64,000 nucleotides of DNA from NCBI GenBank assembly GCA_949130485.1, contig OX422184.1:10733996-10797995 (forward strand), written 5' to 3'. This document shows, piece after piece, positions 20,929 to 32,388 of this stretch. This stretch comes from Agelas oroides. Taxonomy: Eukaryota > Porifera > Demospongiae > Agelasida > Agelasidae. A program made the translations under genes and the position numbers. The first letter of the stretch is position 1. The number at the start of each line of letters is the position of its first letter. The notes beneath the pieces were generated by a model. The model ran no database searches. It was given only the letters and a program-made list of their open reading frames with translations, and was not told the DNA's origin.

Positions 20929-22294
20929 GTTTTCGAAACAAAATATGCTGTTAGCAGGATTGTGGTATGCTCAAGAAAAACCCACCATGAACATGTTCTT
21001 GTATCCCCTCATTTGCTCCCTGAATGCTCTCTTCAAAGATGGTCAGTAACTCAATGCATACTCTAGTGTGTAGGATTTGTTACCATGTGTATGCTGCATA
21101 CTCCTAGGCATTGATGTTGATACACCCGATGGCTGCATGAAGGCTCGGGTAATGCTGCTTTTCTCATGTGTTGATCTCCCAGCACAAGCTATAATGTTAT
21201 ACATGAAACAGTTCAATGGAAGATGGGGATGTAACTGGTGCAAAGATGAGGGAGTTCCTCGTGCTACTTCTCATCTTCATTGTAATTGGCCATACAAGCC
21301 TTCAGTGGTTCTGCGCACCCATCAAAGCATGCTGAAGAATGCTCATGACTCCAGGGCTGGTTCTAGTGTAAGTAGTGGTAGTTAGCTATTAACAAGAGAA
21401 CTATAGCATTGTGCAGTCTCAAGAGTCTTATTTGTCCACAGCCAGTACTGGTATTCTACATAATTGCGCTTTTTCTCACAGGTGAAAGGAGTTAAAGGCA
21501 GCAGTGTTTTTTGTCTTCATCCTCCGATTGATCTTTCTAAGGGATTTGCTATTGATGAGCTCCATGTAGTGTTCCTTGGAGTTACACTCGACTTGTTGTC
21601 ATTATGGTTTGACAAGGCTAATCGCAGAAAAGACCACAGCATCAGACAGAAGGTGTGAGGTGCTCCATGCATAACACCCACAAACTAATTGTACATGCAG
21701 CTTAAAATATATGTGTAGCACCCTTTAGATTTGGTGAATTTATATGTATGTATATACATATTTGATACCTTTCATAGCTGAAATTGTGTGATGAGAGGCT
21801 GTTGTCCATAAAGGTGCCAGATACAATTTCCAGGGTTCCACGAAGTCTGCATGAATTTAACAGCTGGAAAGGTACACAGTTTAACTTAGTTATGTTCACC
21901 ACTACTTAAACCTTTGTTTCATATTAATTTTAGGATCACAGCTGCGTGCATGGCTACTGTACTTTGCAGTTCCAGTATTGAATGGCATATTGCCAATGCC
22001 ATACTTCAACCATCTATGCTACCTAGTGGCAGCTATTCACATTGTGCTGTCTGATGCAAATTGAAGAAGTGGATATGTTAAATGCTGACAAGTTCCTGAA
22101 GACATTTTATTCGCAGTATGCTGAACTATATGGTAATGTTTGCTCACTTTGGATGTCAAAGAGTCAATTTTGAATGGACTCTTACGCTATACATATTATT
22201 TTGTCACTTTTCCCTTTATAGGAGACAATGCAGCAACTATGAAGGTTCACCTTCTTTGTCATGTTGTGCCATGTGTTCGCGGGAAAGGATTAAG
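20929..22294 (+). pseudogene. CACTA/TNP2-like transposase gene, six exons with GT-AG introns
   Basis: Exons 20929-21041, 21108-21367, 21482-21652, 21778-21871, 21934-22132 and 22222-22294; introns of 66, 114, 125, 62 and 89 bp with consensus ends. The joined reading gives KPTMNMFLYPLICSLNALF, VDLPAQAIMLYMKQFNGRWG, CNWCKDEG, ELHVVFLGVTLDLL, LRAWLLYFAVPVLNGILP, HLCYLVAAIHIVLSDA and ATMKVHLLCHVVPCVRG. This order matches TNP2/DUF4218-type transposases of En/Spm (CACTA) elements. There is one frameshift at about 22062 in exon 5. The gene is cut soon after exon 6 by a MITE at 22401. No CACTA termini were found. Confidence 0.65.
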
Positions 22295-22400
22295 GTACGT
22301 ATAGTATAGAGATATACCTGTGTATGGGTCCAACTACATAATGGTGATGCTGACTTCTAATGGGAGTTTGTACATGCTGGCAATATAAATAGTATTATTT

Positions 22401-22927
22401 GGGGCGAGCCTGAGCGAGCCCCGCACTAGCGGGACTGCATTGCAACACGTGTGTGTATATATGTCTGGTATACGTCCAACAGGCCATATACCAAAAATTT
22501 AGATTGAACGAACAGATACGACATTTACACACATGCTAAAGCGCAAAAGCTAATGTCCTCAAACCTTCACTATCTAACTCCACGCACATGGATCTACTGA
22601 ATGCAACTGCGGACCATGATAGACAAAGGCAGGCTGCTCACAGATGGTACCGTCAAATCACGCACAGTAGTTGAGTTCGCTTCAGGTAAAGGCCATGCAT
22701 AATGACACTCATAAGCGCCAGAGATTCAGCTGATGACTTCACTGTGAAGTTTAGTCCAAGCGTGTGTGTAGCAGTAGTAGCTTCCTTGACCGGAGAAATG
22801 GCTGCACGAAGTTTTGCTTACCATGCTCATGGAACAGCAGACAGTGACAAATCCCATGGTTTGTGTGCCATGACAAAACATTAAATCAGCAATGCTGCCA
22901 ATGCATGCTCGCTCAGGCTCGCCTCCC
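22401..22927. mobile_element. 527-bp non-autonomous element with GGCGAGCCTGAGCGAGC inverted ends
   Basis: The left terminus at 22401 and the reverse-complement terminus at 22907-22927 share a 17-bp core. The interior has no credible gene. No clear target duplication is visible. Confidence 0.7.
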
Positions 22928-23756
22928 GATGATAAAATCATCTTACTAGTATGTATGAATATGTATTACTTCATATATATTCTGATTGTATCATGTACAA
23001 CATTGGGGTGATGGCTTCATTGGTAGTGGTCGCATGGAAACATACAAAATTTGATAGAACCAAAATTTTATTGCACTGCCTAGATTTGTATATACTCAAG
23101 TACTTCATATTATATTCATATGATCATCAAGAACACGCTTTATTACTCAGTCGAATATAAGCGTGTCAAAATCAGAAATAGTTATACAGTTGTATACATT
23201 GATGATTGTGGCTGCTTAAAATGTGTGCCTGCCTCTGCAATTGTGTGCAAGTGTGTGTATATAGCTACAGATGGAATACAAACATACATAGTTATATTTC
23301 CTAACCAGTTACTTAGTGACTGATTTTTGGGGAAAGGAGATTTTGTTTTTCTTTTTAACTATTGTATTTGTGTGTATTTGTAACGTTTTATAACTGTATT
23401 TTCTTATATCCTCCAAAATACAAGATTTGCCAACACATTTCAGTGCTCTCGTTAAATGTACCGTGATGGTTGCCGCTAATGCACGCTGGTACTACAGCCC
23501 GGCTTACTGGGGTTTAACGGGTACTAGGCTTTGATGTAGAAAATCAGTCAAATTCTTTCGTCTCCGTGATTTTTTTGGATTCAACGGACTACCGGAAACC
23601 ACCGTTTTCTCACGGAATGAACGTTTTATCGGCGTTTACTGCGATTTTTCGCGAAAGTACGATTTATTGGCGTTTCGCCGCAATTCATCGCGAAGCGTTT
23701 TCCACGGGTAGGACATGATGTATTGTGGTTTATGTATCGTGGTTTCAACTAAAACA
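22928..23756. other. No recognisable gene
   Basis: AT-rich to 23450; 23560-23710 has repeated TCGCG/GCGAAA-type words but no clear repeat unit. Confidence 0.35.
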
Positions 23757-24140
23757 CTAACTAAAAACACTTCTGTTTACATACAAAGTCCAGTCCATCA
23801 CACCTTCCCCCTTCTCCAGCAACAAACAAGCTAGTTTGTTGCACGAGACAATGCGTGTGGATTTCCATTGTCTTTTTCCAGCTCTGTGTTTGATAGTAAA
23901 CTGAAAGGGCTGGAGTGCAAGGCTCCATTGAGCACGTCGACAGTTTGTGTGCTTGAGTCTGTCCATCCATGTGAGTGACCGATGATCAGTTTCAATGCTG
24001 AATGGTCGTCCGAGGAGGTACACCCTGGATTCACCAACTGCAAGTTGCTCGCTAGGCATTCTTTGTCGATTGTGGAGTATCGTCGTTCCCGAGGTAGAAG
24101 TTTCCTACTGATCTGGATGCTCCTTTCCCGTAGAAACTGA
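23757..24140 (-). pseudogene. Ty3/gypsy RT-RNase H fragment
   Basis: The minus strand gives RYSTIDKECLA in one frame and YLLGRPFSIETDHRSLTWMDRL, RAQWSLALQPFQFTIKHRAGKR in another, the RNase H end of a gypsy-type pol. A frameshift and small deletion lie at about 24045. Confidence 0.7.
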
Positions 24141-24191
24141 GGTAATAGTTAATACAAAGTATATTATTTAGTTAATGTTTACTTGGAATTG

Positions 24192-24322
24192 CAGTTTAGG
24201 GTTGAAAAGCCAAATAGCAGTTGAAAGTTGGAATCAAAGTTGAGCGTTGAACATTAAAAGGTCGAATTGCAGTTGAGCATTGAAAACTCGAATCGCTGTT
24301 GAATGTTGAAAGTTGAATGCGG
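24192..24322. repeat. Degenerate GTTGAA-rich minisatellite
   Basis: Imperfect repeats of roughly 30 bp based on GTTGAAAGTTGAA/GTTGAGCRTTGAA. No gene. Confidence 0.65.
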
Positions 24323-25105
24323 AAAGCTCTTTCTTGGCCATGGAAGAACAGCACGTTACCCGTGCCCTGAAGAGGAATGGATAACCCAGCCCAGTTCATC
24401 AGAAGGCAGTTGGTTGTTGACAGTCACCCACGCCTTCATCCAAGATGCAACTGTAATAACCAAACAATTTCCTAAGTTACAATTTTGTTTTTATAGTGTG
24501 TGCCTTGGATGCTTGGCACATCATGATCACAGAAACACCCAGGAACAGAGAGCAAGGACTGTTATCCCAAACTTATAACTCCCTCATATATTCGATTCTA
24601 GAGGACTACACTAGCCAATACATTTCAAAGGAAGTATTGATCACCAAACGTTTCGATCACCATGCAGATCATCATCAGTGGTACAGACATGTGTTAGAAA
24701 TGACAATTTATGTGTGGAAAACAGGAAGTGGGGACTAATTAGAATCACTAGTACAGGAAAAACATGTAGCCGCAGGTTAAAGCTTATTGACTTATTTTGA
24801 GTGATGTCCTGTTTTTCTCGGATTGGTGCTTGCACAGTATGGAAAAAAACTTTCCAGTCACTCACACGTGAGAAGATACAAGGCTCTCTACTGCTTAACT
24901 AGCTACATGCTGCGAGTTGCAGAGTAGGGCCTAGTAACAAGCCCAGTTAAAGCCAAAAACTTGTGTTTCTGTTAGTCATCTTATTGTTTACATACTATAG
25001 GCCTTGTACCTACAAACCCGTACCAGAAGTCCTTTCTAGCATATCCTTTTCGCTTTATACCTTTGTGCTCCTTTATACCTTTGTGCTCCTTTCCTTTTTT
25101 GTTTT
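24323..25105. other. No recognisable gene; possible ribozyme-like motif at 24631-24680
   Basis: The minus strand at 24680-24631 reads CTGATGATGATC...GATCGAAACG, which resembles a hammerhead core (CUGAUGA and GAAA) with a GATC/GATC stem. See findings. Otherwise only short frames. Confidence 0.35.
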
Positions 25106-25430
25106 GGGCAGCCTTAAGCCTCTGTGCAAATTCCAGCGTGCAATTGCTCTGGGTGAAACACCTCCAGCCCATCACAGTACTATACCAAAAGCAGTTGGAG
25201 AGGTCATTAAGCCAGTGTTTGATCGTTTGTGTGACAGAGCCCTTCTCCAAGCGCTGTGTGTTTTTGCGGTGTTTTGAGGCAGAGATTTTTGTAACTTGGC
25301 TCCATTCTAGGGGCAGAACATATTATGCTGGTCCCCTACTTAACTCTGTGTTGGCAGTGTCACCGTCCGATTGTACCACCTTCGAGCGTTTCATTTGGGT
25401 TCTGAGTGCCCCCACGTAAGCAGAAATGTC
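25106..25430 (+). pseudogene. Transposase-like fragment, family not named
   Basis: Plus-strand reading FQRAIALGETPPAHHSTIPKA and VIKPVFDRLCDRALLQ, followed after frame changes by a segment ending FERFIWVLS. Similar strings followed by N-E-S-F-N-S-x-I-W occur in invertebrate transposon proteins. Broken by frameshifts. Confidence 0.4.
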
Positions 25431-27049
25431 CAAGTTACACAAGTTCCTGCTACCATAAAATCGAAGAAGGCCGAAAAGTCAGCTTTCTACAGAAGACTAG
25501 CATGGTGCGACAGTGCAATGTGTAATCTGCTATTCTGTAACTGAAATAGTGAAGGGTTTTCTGGAGATAGTGCTGAATTATTTGTTCCACTTAATTATGG
25601 GTGGTCAGAATTCATACATATACACATGAAGCTGGTTGCAGTACATGGCTACTTCTCACTTCTGACAGTACGAAGGTAGGCTGCTCTGTCAGATACAGGG
25701 TTAACCTGTCACTTCAAAGAGAGTTGTTGCCGAGGTGGTCATGTGTTTGATGTGGCTTACAATGCAAGACTTCTGACCCCATCCCTTCATGCCACATGTG
25801 CATACAAGCTGCTTCTGTGGCACAGTAACAGTTCCTCATCTAACTTTGATAAAACATCTTGTTCTTAAGAGACTGTCTCAGTGGGTTCCGACTTGACATA
25901 CTTGCAAGCAGCATCCCACCCCTGTTGTGAGAGGTCAAGTACCATTACCACGAACATTGTGTACTACAAACGACAGTCATGGACGTATAACTTGGGAATC
26001 TGTCAGTTGAGGAAGAGGAATTGGACTATGAAATTGAGCAAGCTGACGTGAGAGATAGGGCAGAGCTCGCCATAATTGGACTTGAGGAAGCACTTACCAA
26101 GATCAGCAAGTGCTCTTGTCTACTGGTCCACAACTTCTGGATGTTCAGTTGTTGATTTTGCCTGGCTGGCACTACTCAGGTGCATTAAGGACTGACTACT
26201 TTCCTTAAAACTGTGAGGCAGTGTAAATCACATTGGATTCATACTATGATCTTGATACTTGCTGACAGCCTACTTGCCATCAACTCCATCTAATTATGAC
26301 GTCATTTTTGACCACGCCCACATCCTCCTAAGTGAAGAGAAAATATGTCAACGGAACGATTGCAAAACCCGGAGCAGTTCCCACTAGTACTGGGGCCTCT
26401 ACTTTTTCTACAGCCAAGAGCAACAACAGTAGTAACTAGATCCCACTGGGCATCCAGAAATTTCTACACTTCCATAATCTTCTCCGCATTACGTAAAACC
26501 ATTTAGTCACGCCTGAGTAACTGCTGGTGGTGACTGAACCCAATCCGAGAAAAGTGACAGCATTGTACAATACTACCCCATCTATGTCAAGCATGACCTA
26601 AGTACCCATATATATGCACTAATAGCTTAACTGGTCCTAGAACACATTGACCGTTGCTCTCTGACAGTGAATCTACCCTCTTGTCCGGGTTAGTCTCTCC
26701 CTCCCTTCCTTCCTTTCTATCCTTTACGTTTGACAGCAGACCAGCTCACCATATGGTATAACTTCTAGATGTGGAAACACTGCCTCTCCAGTGGAATAAG
26801 TGCACTGCTCGTATGTTGATTCCACATCATTTGTCAACATAGTTTCAAAGTCAGTCATCTCGGTGAGTTTGATCAGTGCACAGAAGTCACCAGCTCACAG
26901 ACCCCACATATCCTCCAAAGTATGCATGAATAAAGATAATTTGCATGCAATGGGCATACACATAAAGATGCATGCAGGCATGCAGGCATAACAGGAGTGT
27001 TTTATTAATGTTAGTGAATGGCATTTCCCATAAAATTATTGGTACTGAC
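25431..27049. other. No recognisable gene
   Basis: No coding motif or clear repeat; a T/C-rich stretch lies at 26690-26720 and GCATGCAGGCATGCAGG at 26970-26985. Confidence 0.35.
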
Positions 27050-27717
27050 TCATACTAATTGCAATTTTGAATATACAACATTTCTCCTATCAAGCTGCAA
27101 TATCAGTTCTACTTCTTCAATAAGCTCAAAGATGGGTTTGAAGGGTGGCTGAACAAGGCATGCATCAATAGTAATAGGACTCCTGCAGTGGGGACACACA
27201 GGGGAACTGGAGATCCACTGCTGAATACAATCGAAGCAGCAAATAACTGTGGAGAAGATGTTTACGGAAGTCATCAGCAAAATTAGGGACCTCGAGAATA
27301 AATTTGATAAAGCTACATGTAATCCAAGACGTTGACAACTTCTTTTCTGTCTGGAAGGAGAAATTTGCCTTCGTTTCTTTTTAGAGCCCACTGATTCAGT
27401 GTTGGGGAAAGTATACTGGCTGGACTTCCAAACCAGGTGCACTAGAACTCCACGGTTATCCTCCTTCAGAGTCCATGAGAGTTTCTTTCCAGAGTCCTTG
27501 CAAGAGGAATGAGCGGTCCATCTGAATCTGAGTCAGTAAGGACCACGGTCGGAGGCTTGCTTGGTCTGGGGTCATTCCTAACCCTGCTCCTTTGCAACTT
27601 CAGGTAATCTGCTTCCGAGATAGCCTTTACAATTTTTCCCGTTTTCCAAAATTTCATTCCTATATATACACAGGAATGTTCATCATTAAACTGATCAATT
27701 GAATTGACCAGCTTCAC
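27050..27717 (-). pseudogene. Gene fragment with half a RING-like finger
   Basis: Two frames, 27717-27466 and 27442-27050. The first reads YIGMKFWKTGKIVKAISEADYL and has an acidic LTDSDSDGPLIP. The second holds KKKRRQISPSRQKRSCQRL and, near its end, VICCFDCIQQWISSSPVCPHCRSPI, which fits the second half of a RING/U-box-like finger. The basic KKR...SPSRQ segment is shared with the CCCH ORF at 58100, so the two may be paralogues. Whether exons are spliced is unclear. Confidence 0.45.
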
Positions 27718-27958
27718 ACCATTTCCTCCAAAAGCCTAGATCAAAGTGCTTCATGCACTCATGAATTTCAGTATCTTATCAGTTGTGCTTTGTGTTTGTG
27801 TGTGTGCTGTCCCATGGGGGGAGAGGTGTTGTGTACTAATTGACCTCAATGGTTTTAGCATACATTTAGTGACACCCTTGCTGTTACAGAAGGAACTCAA
27901 GGTCTGTTTACTTGTATGCGCACTGATGACTGAGTGCCATCGCACTTTTGTATAAGTA

Positions 27959-28228
27959 TTATGGTACTCCATGGTACTGTAGATAGCAAGTGCAAAATGC
28001 ATCCCTAGATAGCTTTTCTTGCAAGGACACATTAGCTGTATTTTCGTCCACTGTCACAGGATACCCAGAGTAGGCCACAACTTCATTGTTGCTATTGAGT
28101 GAGCAGATGTCGACTGATTTTATCCATTGATCACACAAAGCACTGCTCAAACACTGACACTTTCTTCGTATAACAATATTATGGACTAGTCCTGTTGCTG
28201 TAAATAACCCCCTATGCATGAAGGACAT
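27959..28228 (-). CDS. Unrecognised ORF, 89 codons
   Basis: Contains several Cys (RKCQCLSSALCDQW) and lies just upstream, on the same strand, of the RING-like fragment. It could be an upstream exon of that gene. No known domain seen. Confidence 0.3.
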   Translation of the reverse strand: MSFMHRGLFTATGLVHNIVIRRKCQCLSSALCDQWIKSVDICSLNSNNEVVAYSGYPVTVDENTANVSLQEKLSRDAFCTCYLQYHGVP

Positions 28229-28323
28229 TACAAATAAGTATTAAATTTTAATTGGCTCTTGAAGGGCAGTGTACAGAGAAATACTATCATGTAGGTAAAC
28301 AGCAGCTTACCCTCGTATTTTAG

Positions 28324-28500
28324 GGATAGCTATGCTCAGGCTTTTGGACTGTCAAACGGGAAAAAGCCACTACTAACATTCCGTCGGGTGCTGCCGCGAG
28401 CCACAAAGGAAAGTTTCCATCTACTGAAAGCAGATGGAAACCCCAGGCATTACCACCTACTTTACCAAGTGCAAGAGCTGGTACAAGAAGTTCCAACCAT
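28324..28500 (+). CDS. Probable isolated exon, function unknown
   Basis: Flanked by TTTTAG and a consensus donor CAT/GTAAGTCGG at 28501. Open in one frame throughout, reading KKPLLTFRRVLPRATKESFH and YHLLYQVQELVQEVP. I cannot assign a family. Confidence 0.4.
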
Positions 28501-28511
28501 GTAAGTCGGTA

Positions 28512-28796
28512 CTATTCAGTGTTGACATGTGTCCATCTATTAATATGGGGGCAATTATAGTACGGACAATGATTGCAACAAGCATTCCTTAATGAGGTGG
28601 GTAGGTACGGTACGTTTGATGATAGCGCTACAGTGTCCCATTCTGATACAAGTATGATGGTGTCGGCAATTAGCCTGAAAGCCCAAGCGATGTTAGCGGT
28701 TGTGAGTTGAGACGGACGCATCTGTAAAGTGCGTCCACCATAGGAAAGATCAATGAACTGGAAGTCTGGTAGTCCAAATGGACTTTCGTAAGTCAT
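28512..28796 (-). CDS. Unrecognised ORF, 94 codons from ATG
   Basis: Starts MTYESPFGLPDFQFIDLSYGG and contains TTANIAWAFRLIADTIILV. The composition looks protein-like, but no family is recognised. The open frame extends upstream without an ATG. Confidence 0.3.
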   Translation of the reverse strand: MTYESPFGLPDFQFIDLSYGGRTLQMRPSQLTTANIAWAFRLIADTIILVSEWDTVALSSNVPYLPTSLRNACCNHCPYYNCPHINRWTHVNTE

Positions 28797-29362
28797 TGTG
28801 TCACAGCTCGACTGGCATAAAAGAACTGGCAACCGACAGAGTAGTGGCAGTCCTGCAAGACTGCAACTAGTGCCTTCGCATGGCGTGAATAGTCTAACCA
28901 CGTGGCACGCTAAGGCTAAGGTCGCAATCACAGTTGTGATTAGAGGTCACACAGGTTTATCTAATCTGGGCCCTAACCTAACCCTAAACCTCGCATGTGT
29001 GAGTTTGTCCTTTAATACCAGAGGCTGTAGCTATGACCTAGCTAGCTACCTACATAGTCAAAACTCACATGCTCGAATGTGCTGTCTGCCTTCTAGTGCT
29101 CATACATGGTGAGACAAACCATAGGCTCATCTATTCAGCTTCATTTCTAGGTCAAGTGGCATAAATGGCACCACAACAGAAGGTAACAGAACTTGCCTGA
29201 GATTGGCCCCGCTGAAAAGAGCGCTACAGTACCTTCAAACGATGCTAGTGTTTGTTTCAAAGCACACAGCCCCGTCTCTTGTACATACTGCGTGTGTGGA
29301 TGTGTATGTGTGTGCATGTGGGTGTGTTTCTCTAGAAAGTTGAAGCAAGTGTTACCGCTGTT

Positions 29363-29640
29363 ATGCCTTGTAAATATAATTTAGTCATCTATGATGAACT
29401 TTATAGAACTGCTGTACTGGAGTTTGGTCTGTGGGACCAAGTACGCGTGGACCACGGTAAAGAATTTTCCTTTATGTTCATGAGAAATTGTGTGTTGGAC
29501 GTGGTAATGGAGCTGTTGCCCCATATGCCCAAACAACATCGACATGCAACCATGTTATAGAGAGAATATGGGTTGAGTTAAATCATCGCGTAACTTGCCC
29601 AGTTATACATTGTAGAGCAGCATTCATTATAATGTGTTTT
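29363..29640 (+). pseudogene. Integrase (DDE) core fragment
   Basis: Frame 1 reads AVLEFGLWDQVRVDHGKEF, with the second catalytic Asp in VDHGKE. Frame 2, after a shift near 29500, reads APYAQTTSTCNHVIERIWVE, with the catalytic Glu in IERIW. This matches the rve-type core of invertebrate integrase-like proteins. It is a different family from the relic at 47.8-49 kb. Confidence 0.55.
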
Positions 29641-29859
29641 TACTGTGCAGACAAAATCCATCTACTACTCAGCTCCTCGACTATGGACATAATTTTTTTG
29701 CTGCCGCATTATACTCATGCTGAGCTCACTTGCTTGCTCAGTCTATCTAAGATCAAAATCATGAGTGATGGAATCATGAGCGATACGAAAAGCTTGAACT
29801 TGCAGTGTGTTTGGAACACCACGTCTAGGAATGGGAAACCGGACTAACCGGACCGGTGG

Positions 29860-30857
29860 CTACGGCCCTGCCTACACAACACAGTAGAAACACAAAATTT
29901 TGTCATCGGACAGTTCATATCCATTAGCTGCTGATCATTCATAGCTGTAACGATTCTCTTCACCCATCCACCCAGCTGAAGTACCTCAATGCTCCACTGC
30001 TGTCAGTGAATACAGACAGCTACATTGACATAACTTCCATGATTTCATAATATCCTAACATGCATCCCATCAATCAGATATTATCATATATGCACACATG
30101 CAAGTACCCTCCCCCTTCCCGCATACGTGTGCTTAGAGGCATATATCAGTATTTTAAGCCACTAAGGTTAAGGATGGACAACTTCATTATGGTCTGAGAT
30201 TTGCCACTTCAAAACAAAATATCACTATAGCTCAGTACAACAAGTGACTCACCTCTGTGGGTTGAAGGACAGCTCACAACCATGTAGGTTAGGTCGTAGG
30301 ACGCTACGAGTGATCAAATGTGTTTGGTGTCTGGGGTGTAGAGCACATAGCACTGGTGACAAATTGCTATAGATAATTTCCACAGCTGTTCATCCCAGAG
30401 CCACAGTAGTGACTAATGTTACTAATACTGTCACCCTGACATGTGGTGCTACCAACACAATGAAGTCTAGTCTCGTTGCAGCTTGGGTCTAGGCTTATGC
30501 GACAAAGGACTAAAAGGTCAGATGGCACAATAATTATCGATAAGCACTGACGCCCCACCCACCAAAGTTCCGAAGAGCATGGCCTTTGAACAACATGTGA
30601 TAAGCCTGATTAAGAGGTGCGTCGACGAAGGCGGGTCGCCATGGTCGACTGTTCCTTACTGCGCATGCACAGCACGGATTCGTTGGCAAATCTGGCCTAA
30701 GGATAAGCTGACAAAGCATCTGATCGTGTTGAGAGGTGACGAGAGACTTTTGTGTTGTTTGTTTTTACTGTGTTTATCCGATTAGATTATAGTCACGTTA
30801 CAGTCACATGCATTGTTAGCTCTTAATGTTAGCCCTAGAAAGCGATGCTCAGAAACT
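29860..30857. other. No recognisable gene
   Basis: Only short frames, including plus-strand 30579-30785 (68 codons, Cys-rich, unassigned). Confidence 0.35.
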
Positions 30858-32388
30858 ATGCAGAAAGGACAGGAGTTTAGTAGCTTCAAAGAACTGGAAG
30901 CTGCTCTAAATGAGCTGCAGAATGTATACCACCATCCTCTCTGAGTTTTTAACAGTCAAACAGTTGAGATACGAACAGAAGACGCGAGAAGTCGAACAGT
31001 GTCATGGAGCCAATTGATGAGAAGTGGCAGTACACCTACTTGAGCTACAGGTAGGAGGAATGTTTGTGTGTGTGTGTGTGTGTGTGCGTGTGCATATGCA
31101 CGCATGTATACTAGTATGTGTGCGTGGGTGCGTGGGTGTGTGTGTATGCATGCGGTGTGGGTGTCTCAAATTATGTTTTTGAACACAGGAAACTGCTGAA
31201 CAACTAGAAACTGTTTTCTAAGTGTTCAAGGAAGCCAATCCAGCTAGTGATCAGTTTCAAGTGATCGTGATGGACAAAGGTTTCACTGAACACAGGGTGC
31301 TCAGTGATGCATTTCCACAAGCAAAAATTCTTTTTGGCTAGTTTCATGTTATTAAGTATTTTTACAAGGTGTCAGAATGTGACATACCCAAGTCTGACAG
31401 AGAAGAGCTTCGAAGTAAACTGAGGAGTCTAGTTTATGCAGCAAGTGAAGCTGAGTATGAGAAGCTGAAAGGTGACAGACTCAACAGCTGCTCATGTAGC
31501 TTTTCAAAGACTCTTGGTCTTCCATGTCGACATGTTTTTGCAGCTTGAAGAAAGCTAGATCATGTCATTTTCTGCACCACAATGGTACGTGACAGATGGT
31601 TGAAATCGTATCAGATTCAGGTTCCTGGGAGCGAAGATCTTTTGCAGTCAGACCTACCTGATGTGTCATTGCAGTCTGATCAGATTCACTTGAACATATC
31701 CAAATTGCAAAAGAAGCCTCTGAAGGCTACATTATCACAGAACCAGAAGTACAAGAAAGCACTTGAGATAGGGCAGAAGATTGCAGGTGTTGCAAGCCTA
31801 ATGTTAGGAAAATGTTTTCTGTACTTGAACAGCTTCTCAGTTACTGGGAGAATAATGTGTCTGTTGTGGCTACCCCAAAAGAGGACGGATCTTCACTGTA
31901 AGATGTCATACACACTGAATTTTGAATCACTAAATGGTGATTTTGTTCAGATTTTGAACTGTGCAAGAAATCACTGGATTTGTATCTCCACTGTTGGTCG
32001 CCAGGCAGGTAAAACCAATGTTTGATAGCATGCGCACTGGTGATATTACACTGAGCACAAAGGAAGCTCAGTATTGCAAGCTTGTTGTGTATAACTAAGA
32101 AGTCATCAGTCTTGCGTTTCCTGATGTCCAGCAGCAACCTAATTCCTGTGATTGTGGGTTATTTCCACTTGCATATGCCTCCAGTGTCTGTGACAATTTA
32201 GATCCTGGAACCATTAACTATAAACAGCATTGTTTACGGCCACATTTTCTGAAGTGTCTGAAAAATGGTGAATGCAAATCCTTTCCTGCTGAACCCCCAA
32301 AACGAAACCCTGGATCTGAGCTGATGTATTCTTATATTAACACAGTAAATCTGTTCTGCCTAAATGGCTTGTCTGCACTCCACTTGTA
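30858..32388 (+). pseudogene. MULE transposase - SWIM finger - Ulp1/C48-like protease gene, decayed
   Basis: From an ATG at 30858 (EFSSFKELEAALNELQ, the usual N-terminus of ZSWIM-like transposases). An intron at 31051-31188 with GTAGGA/ACACAG ends is filled with GT repeats. Then come QVIVMDKGFTEHRVLSDAFP (MULE DDE region), a stop, FHVIKYF, the SWIM finger CSCSFSKTLGLPCRHVF, and a C48-like tail with NHWICIS (His) and FPDVQQQPNSCDCGLF (Gln and Cys). At least three in-frame stops and a frameshift near 32010 break it. A MULE-SWIM-Ulp1 fusion occurs in plant and animal Mutator-like elements. Confidence 0.7.
31064..31152. repeat. GT dinucleotide-rich microsatellite
   Basis: (GT) runs interrupted by GC and CATGCAC words, sitting inside the intron of the MULE-type gene. 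Confidence 0.9.

Noticed and set aside
24981..25250. Minus-strand 89-codon ORF with KGKEHKGIKEHKGIK repeats
   Set aside because: Antisense to a better supported transposase-like reading, and its repeats come from a CCTTTGTGCT-type duplication.
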